From positions 1 to 11,458 of the forward strand of contig JACQFU010000191.1 in the NCBI GenBank assembly GCA_016199905.1: 11,458 bases of DNA, written 5' to 3'. The stretch comes from Candidatus Wallbacteria bacterium. Lineage in GTDB: Bacteria; Muiribacteriota; UBA6191; JACPRK01. Positions 7,887 to 11,458 of the stretch are shown in pieces. The translations under genes and the position numbers were made by a program. Below the pieces are notes generated by a model. It did not search any database. It was not told where the DNA came from and saw only the letters and a program-made list of their open reading frames with translations. Each line of letters starts with the position of its first letter. The stretch's first letter is position 1.

Positions 7887-8576
7887 ATGAAGCTGAAGAC
7901 GCTGGCGATGGTGGCAGGCCTGATGGTGGCGACGGTTCCGGTTTTCGCCGCCCATGACGGTCAAACGCCAACCTTCGTGGACCTCAATCGGAAGGAAGAG
8001 CAGATCAAGAGGATTCCCACCCAGCGCATCGTCAACTCCATCCAGGATCGCCTGCCCCAAGCCGAAATCGCCAACCTGCTGACCCAGATCGAGGACGCTT
8101 GTCGAGGCACCGGTTCCATCCCGGCAGCCGAGGCAGGCAGGCTCGAGGAGGAGCTGGCGCGACAGAAGCAGTTCTGGTTCGACGAGTACCAGAAGTCGCT
8201 CGGCAAGGGCGTCGCCGCGAGCACCGCAGAGTCGTTTGTCGAGGGCCCCGCGATGGGCAAGGAGTTCGACGACCTCTTCACCGCCGCGCTCGCGCCCGAT
8301 CCCAACGACATCTCGCCGGAGAGCCTGAAGCTCATCTACCAGGAGTACGACAACCTCTCGCAAACCTTCCAGCAGATGAAGCTAGCCCGGTTCCTGTCCG
8401 CCAGCCGCGAGGGCATCCAGCGTTACGGAGTTCCCAAGCCCGACAGGACCGAGACCGCCTCCATCGCCGAAGAGATCGACCACAAGTACCTCCCGGTCTA
8501 CCAGCAGCGGGTCCAGGATGGCGTCACGACGCTGCGGAAGATCCTGGTCGCCACGAAGCCGGCGACGGGCAACTGA
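7887..8576 (+). CDS. Secreted protein of unknown function, 229 aa
   Basis: I do not recognise a family. The protein begins with a canonical Sec signal peptide: basic MKLK, a hydrophobic core of Ala/Val/Leu/Met, and a VFA site, with cleavage likely after residue 21 or 22. There is no lipobox cysteine, so it is probably periplasmic or released. The mature part (about 207 residues) is acidic and helix-rich, with Gln/Glu/Leu-rich stretches such as EAGRLEEELARQKQFWFDEYQKSL and YQEYDNLSQTFQQMKLARFL, and no further membrane segment. It ends in a short polar tail. It lies 115 nt after the helicase stop on the same strand and directly before a strong terminator, so it could be the last gene of the operon or have its own promoter; I found no convincing one in the gap. 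Its neighbour downstream is also an unknown exported protein, which makes a shared envelope role conceivable but unproven. Confidence 0.85.
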   Translation: MKLKTLAMVAGLMVATVPVFAAHDGQTPTFVDLNRKEEQIKRIPTQRIVNSIQDRLPQAEIANLLTQIEDACRGTGSIPAAEAGRLEEELARQKQFWFDEYQKSLGKGVAASTAESFVEGPAMGKEFDDLFTAALAPDPNDISPESLKLIYQEYDNLSQTFQQMKLARFLSASREGIQRYGVPKPDRTETASIAEEIDHKYLPVYQQRVQDGVTTLRKILVATKPATGN

Positions 8577-8591
8577 GAAGAGCCGGTTCTC

Positions 8592-8630
8592 TGCCCTCGG
8601 TGAAGCTCACCGAGGGCATGATCTTTTCTG
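8592..8630 (+). terminator. Rho-independent terminator
   Basis: TGCCCTCGGTGA (8592-8603) pairs perfectly over 12 bp with TCACCGAGGGCA (8607-8618) around a 3-nt AGC loop, followed by the T-rich tract ATCTTTTCTG. It stands 15 nt after the stop of the 229-aa secreted protein and separates it from the promoter of the long repeat protein. Confidence 0.92.
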
Positions 8631-8651
8631 GGGGAAATGCTCCTGCACGGC

Positions 8652-8680
8652 TTGTGGGTCCCTCGGGCCGTCTCTACAAT
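8652..8680 (+). promoter_or_regulatory. Sigma70-like promoter of the long repeat protein
   Basis: TTGTGG (8652-8657) and TACAAT (8675-8680) are separated by exactly 17 nt. The -10 differs from TATAAT at one position and the -35 from TTGACA at two. Initiation near 8687 gives a leader of about 120 nt before the ATG at 8809. Its place immediately after a strong terminator fits the start of a new transcription unit. Confidence 0.65.
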
Positions 8681-8704
8681 GAATGGAACTGATGCTATCC
8701 CCGG

Positions 8705-8720
8705 GTGAAACATATTTCAC
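8705..8720. repeat. 16-nt palindrome in the leader, candidate operator
   Basis: GTGAAA and TTTCAC are perfect 6-bp arms around CATA. The element lies about 18-33 nt after the predicted transcription start, where a repressor dimer could block elongation or initiation. It could equally form a small stem in the mRNA leader; only one copy is present, so the role is inferred. Confidence 0.45.
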
Positions 8721-8794
8721 GGCCTGGCGGTAGTCGGTCATGATCGGCGTTTCCCGAGCCTTCCTGCCCGTTGTTCAGATCGCGAAAACCCTAA

Positions 8795-8803
8795 AAGGGG
8801 TGA
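8795..8803 (+). promoter_or_regulatory. Strong SD of the long repeat protein
   Basis: AAGGGGTGA lies 5 nt before the ATG at 8809 and closely matches the complement of the 16S rRNA tail. With the signal peptide immediately downstream it fixes the start of the long reading frame. Confidence 0.75.
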
Positions 8804-8808
8804 CGAAC

Positions 8809-11458
8809 ATGCTGTCTGGTAGACAACTCTTTACGGCCCTGCTCCTGGTGTTCGGCCTTCTGGTTCCCTGGACCGGCACGGCCCGCGCGCAGGAGGACGA
8901 CGAGCGTCTGGGCGAGGATCCGCCAGCTGGCCCTTCGGCTCCTGCGCTCGATCGCCAGCAGCGTGACGACCGGCAGCAGAGGGACGATCGCCAACAACGC
9001 GACGATCGACAGCAGCGCGATGACCGGCAACAACGCGATGATCGCCAGCAGACCGACGATCGACAACAGGCCGATGACCGCCAGCAGAAAGACGATCGAC
9101 AGCAGAAGGACGACATTTCCATCATGGTCGACGACCGTCAGCAGTCCGACGATCGCCAGCAGGCTGACGACCGGCAACAGGCCGACGACCGTCAGCAGCG
9201 CGAGACGCGCCGGGCGCCCCGCGGCAAGGCCACTCTTCCGACCGACGAACCGACCTTCGACGATCTGAACCAGGGCATCCCCGACGCCGGCCAAAAGGGC
9301 GGCACCGATTCTTCTGGCCCGGTCAAAGGCGGCGGCACCGGTCCCCGCATCATCGACCGGCACGGCCCTCCGGGCCGCGGCCCTCGCGGTGACGTCAAGT
9401 GGGAGACGGTCGACGACAACAACCAGGAAGGCTCGAAGGAAGCCCGCGATGCTCTGGCTCGCGAGCTCTTCGGCACGGGGATCGGCTTCTCTAGACAGGA
9501 CCTGTCCAACGCGACCCGCGCCGAGTTGGTCGACGTCATGATGTGGCTCGACGATGCGGCGAAGCGCGAGAAGGACTACTCCCAGAACTGGGATCGCACC
9601 GCCAAGAAGATCGAGCGCCAGAAGAAGGACATGTCGCAGATGTCTCTTGGCGAGCTTTACAAGATGCGCGTGGGCGGCTGGTTCGATCACCAAAAGGATT
9701 CCGACGACATGCGCGTTGCGATGGACTTCAAGCGGTTCTTGCAGGATCGCGCCAATCGCCCCAACGCCGAGCCGGGCAACATCTACCGGCTGCTGTTGCA
9801 GGACATCGATCATCTGATCCTGATTGCGGCTCCGGCCTACGGCGTGAGCATCTCCAAGGATGAGATTCGCAGCGTCAAGCAGGTGGAAGCCAAGTTCCGG
9901 GACGGCAAGCACAAGGGCGTCTTCCAGTTCGCCTCGACCTACGTCATGGGCTTGATGCTGGACAAGAACGCGTTGAAGGCTGCGATCTGGTCGAAGAACT
10001 ACGCCCGGCGGAACTCCTCGGGCAAAGGTCTCAACGACTACGCCGGCACCATTTGGCAGCGCACCGACGAGTTTGTACGGGATATCGTCCGCCGCGACCA
10101 GTCCAGCGACATCGACATGGGCGGCGGCAAGCCCGGCAATCAGGGCTATGACGACGGCTACGGAAAGGGTTCGCGCCGGGGCAAGTCGTACGATCCGAAC
10201 GATCAGGCCCTTCGCGGCCTCTTCCGCCAAGGTGCCATCGCCGGCACTCAGGTCCTCGACGCCAACGATCGTTACAATCGTCAAATGGACTCCATCCAGC
10301 GCCAGTACCAGGACCAGCAGAACTCGATGAACGGTCCGAGAGCGCCGGGAAGCCAGCAGAACGACGCGGGCGTCGAGAGAGCTATCCAGGACGCCGACGG
10401 GATGCTGGATAACCTTCGCGAGCGCCAGCGAGCCGTGGTCAACCTGATCAGCGAGTGGCGCCGCGGTGCCGACGTGGCGACCCCACGAAGCCTGGAATCG
10501 AACATCCGTGGCCTGGTCTACGGAGGCAACGACCCGAACAATCCGACTCCGGATTCCATCATCGGAATGCTGAACAGCCAGCAGCTTCGCGGGGCGCTTG
10601 CCTACGCCAATCGCGGAGCACAGTCGGGCAACCCGGCGTTTCAGAGCGCTGCCGGCCGCATCTTCGGACCGGGCGGCAAGCTCGACCGCGTCCAGCGCAC
10701 TCAGCACGAGGTCATCGGTCAGTTCCTCCGCGACAGGGACACCGAGGCCCGTGGCGGCAAGGCCGATCCGAACAATCCCAACGGTCCTTTCGCCGGCGGC
10801 CAGCAGTTTGGTCCGAACGGCCAACCCCTGGGGCCCAACGGCCAGCCATTGGGACCAAACGGTCAGCCAATCAACGGTCCGGGTGCGCCCTCCAGCGGCT
10901 CCGTGTTCCCCGGCGGCACCAACAACCCGCTGCCGGGTGGCGGGAATCAACAGGTGGCCACCGATCCCAATCAGAGGCTCCAGCAGATCCAGACCGCCCT
11001 CGGCGATCCGAATCTCACGCCGAACGAGCGGACCAACCTGCAGGCCGAGCAGCAGCGGCTTCAGAAGCAGATCCAGGCGCAGCAAGCAGCGGCAGCTGCG
11101 GCGGCGCCGCCAGTGGCCGGCCCAGCGGCCCCTGCTTCCGCGCTGCGCTCTCCGGTGAACGCAGCCGACGCAGCAGCCGCGGCCAAGGCCAGGATGCCCA
11201 ACGTTTCCAACTCCTATGGCATCTCGCCGGCAGCGCTTTCCGACTCCGAATTGCAGGCGGCGGCCAACTCGGTCATCCAGGCCGAGGTAGCGAAAATGAA
11301 CCAGCAACTGCAGTCCAAGGGCATGACGGTCAACGAGTACCTGCAGTACTCGGGCAAGGGCGTGCAGTCGACCGGCCGTCCCCCGGGAGATCGCTACCAG
11401 ATGTGGATGCAGCGAGTCCCGGCGGTGCGGGCAGCGATGGAAAAGGCTGCCCAGGATG
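8809..11458 (+). CDS. Very long secreted repeat protein of unknown family, 3' end outside window
   Basis: At least 883 residues, with no stop codon before the window ends. A Sec signal peptide is clear: MLSGRQ, a Leu/Val/Phe core, then a cleavage site at ARA (after 27). Next is a hexapeptide array built on DDRQQ (about 48-130), then a Gly/Pro-rich spacer (about 131-200). A mixed-charge, probably helical and folded region follows (about 205-430, containing MWLDDAAKREKDYSQNW and a hydrophobic IDHLILIAAPAYG stretch). A helical piece comes at about 522-548, three GPNGQPL repeats at 668-688, and a Gln-rich helix ending in seven alanines at about 740-766. No cysteine appears anywhere in the visible part, and there is no membrane anchor after the signal. 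The promoter and leader upstream indicate its own transcription unit. I do not recognise the protein; composition suggests an extended surface or periplasmic structural protein, but adhesin, scaffold and matrix protein all remain open. Confidence 0.88.
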   Translation, partial: MLSGRQLFTALLLVFGLLVPWTGTARAQEDDERLGEDPPAGPSAPALDRQQRDDRQQRDDRQQRDDRQQRDDRQQRDDRQQTDDRQQADDRQQKDDRQQKDDISIMVDDRQQSDDRQQADDRQQADDRQQRETRRAPRGKATLPTDEPTFDDLNQGIPDAGQKGGTDSSGPVKGGGTGPRIIDRHGPPGRGPRGDVKWETVDDNNQEGSKEARDALARELFGTGIGFSRQDLSNATRAELVDVMMWLDDAAKREKDYSQNWDRTAKKIERQKKDMSQMSLGELYKMRVGGWFDHQKDSDDMRVAMDFKRFLQDRANRPNAEPGNIYRLLLQDIDHLILIAAPAYGVSISKDEIRSVKQVEAKFRDGKHKGVFQFASTYVMGLMLDKNALKAAIWSKNYARRNSSGKGLNDYAGTIWQRTDEFVRDIVRRDQSSDIDMGGGKPGNQGYDDGYGKGSRRGKSYDPNDQALRGLFRQGAIAGTQVLDANDRYNRQMDSIQRQYQDQQNSMNGPRAPGSQQNDAGVERAIQDADGMLDNLRERQRAVVNLISEWRRGADVATPRSLESNIRGLVYGGNDPNNPTPDSIIGMLNSQQLRGALAYANRGAQSGNPAFQSAAGRIFGPGGKLDRVQRTQHEVIGQFLRDRDTEARGGKADPNNPNGPFAGGQQFGPNGQPLGPNGQPLGPNGQPINGPGAPSSGSVFPGGTNNPLPGGGNQQVATDPNQRLQQIQTALGDPNLTPNERTNLQAEQQRLQKQIQAQQAAAAAAAPPVAGPAAPASALRSPVNAADAAAAAKARMPNVSNSYGISPAALSDSELQAAANSVIQAEVAKMNQQLQSKGMTVNEYLQYSGKGVQSTGRPPGDRYQMWMQRVPAVRAAMEKAAQD
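8950..9198 (+). repeat. 13-copy in-frame 18-bp tandem repeat encoding DDRQQ-X hexads
   Basis: Thirteen RQQ cores recur every six residues (Arg at 49, 55, 61, 67, 73, 79, 85, 91, 97, then 110, 116, 122, 128). The sixth position varies among Arg, Thr, Ala, Lys and Ser. Codons differ freely between copies (GAC/GAT, CGC/CGA/CGG/CGT, CAG/CAA), so the protein sequence is conserved better than the DNA. The array is interrupted once by ISIMV (9115-9129), which shifts the period by one residue. Confidence 0.95.
10810..10872 (+). repeat. Three tandem 21-bp repeats encoding GPNGQPL
   Basis: Three consecutive heptapeptides, GPNGQPL, GPNGQPL and GPNGQPI (residues 668-688 of the long secreted protein), with different synonymous codons in each copy. 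They lie in a Gly/Pro/Asn-rich segment that probably forms an extended linker between two helical regions. Confidence 0.93.

Noticed and set aside
8692..8733. Possible short leader peptide starting MLSPGETYF
   Set aside because: The ATG at 8692 lies only about 5 nt after the predicted transcription start with no SD, so translation is unlikely.
8775..9125. Minus-strand Cys/Ser/Arg-rich repetitive frame
   Set aside because: It is the antisense reading of the DDRQQ-coding repeats; the repetition comes from the real gene on the plus strand.
8791..11307. Minus-strand open frame of 838 codons
   Set aside because: It lies exactly antisense to the long repeat protein, which has a signal peptide, strong SD and promoter. 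The antisense frame is open because of GC-rich codon bias and has no SD or recognisable domain.

Overview
The window is high-GC, densely coding DNA with SD-led genes, about half a dozen of which can be read with confidence. Secreted proteins with Sec signals, a probable outer-membrane barrel and a Flp/Tad-type ATPase point to a Gram-negative (diderm) bacterium. The gene order (aminotransferase-dnaX-DEAD helicase) and protein style would suit a non-proteobacterial lineage such as Acidobacteriota, but that placement is inference and no rRNA or other decisive marker is present.

Layout. Positions 1-1026 (minus) hold the N-terminal three quarters of a CpaF/TadA secretion ATPase whose 3' end lies outside the window. 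Positions 1140-2753 (minus) encode a secreted protein of unknown family that looks like an outer-membrane beta-barrel with a poly-proline stretch after its signal peptide. A divergent intergenic region (2754-2895) separates it from a tight plus-strand operon: class I aminotransferase (2896-4092), DnaX (4096-5811) and a DEAD-box RNA helicase with a DbpA-type RNA-binding domain (5808-7772). Gaps there are 3 nt, then a 4-nt ATGA overlap. A small secreted protein of unknown function follows (7887-8576) and ends at a textbook rho-independent hairpin.

After that terminator a new transcription unit begins, with a good sigma70-like promoter (TTGTGG-N17-TACAAT), a 16-nt palindrome in the leader and a strong SD. 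It drives a very long secreted, cysteine-free protein (8809 to beyond 11458, at least 883 residues). This protein opens with 13 copies of a hexapeptide repeat built on DDRQQ and later carries three GPNGQPL repeats and a Gln/Ala-rich helix. It is the most unusual item here and I do not recognise its family.

The middle operon is housekeeping (amino-acid metabolism, replication clamp loading, RNA remodelling). Both flanks are devoted to the cell envelope or surface: pilus-type secretion on the left, unknown exported proteins on the right. No gap exceeds 300 bases; the largest is 8577-8808, which holds the terminator, promoter and palindrome. I saw no tRNA, rRNA, CRISPR array, insertion sequence or attachment site.
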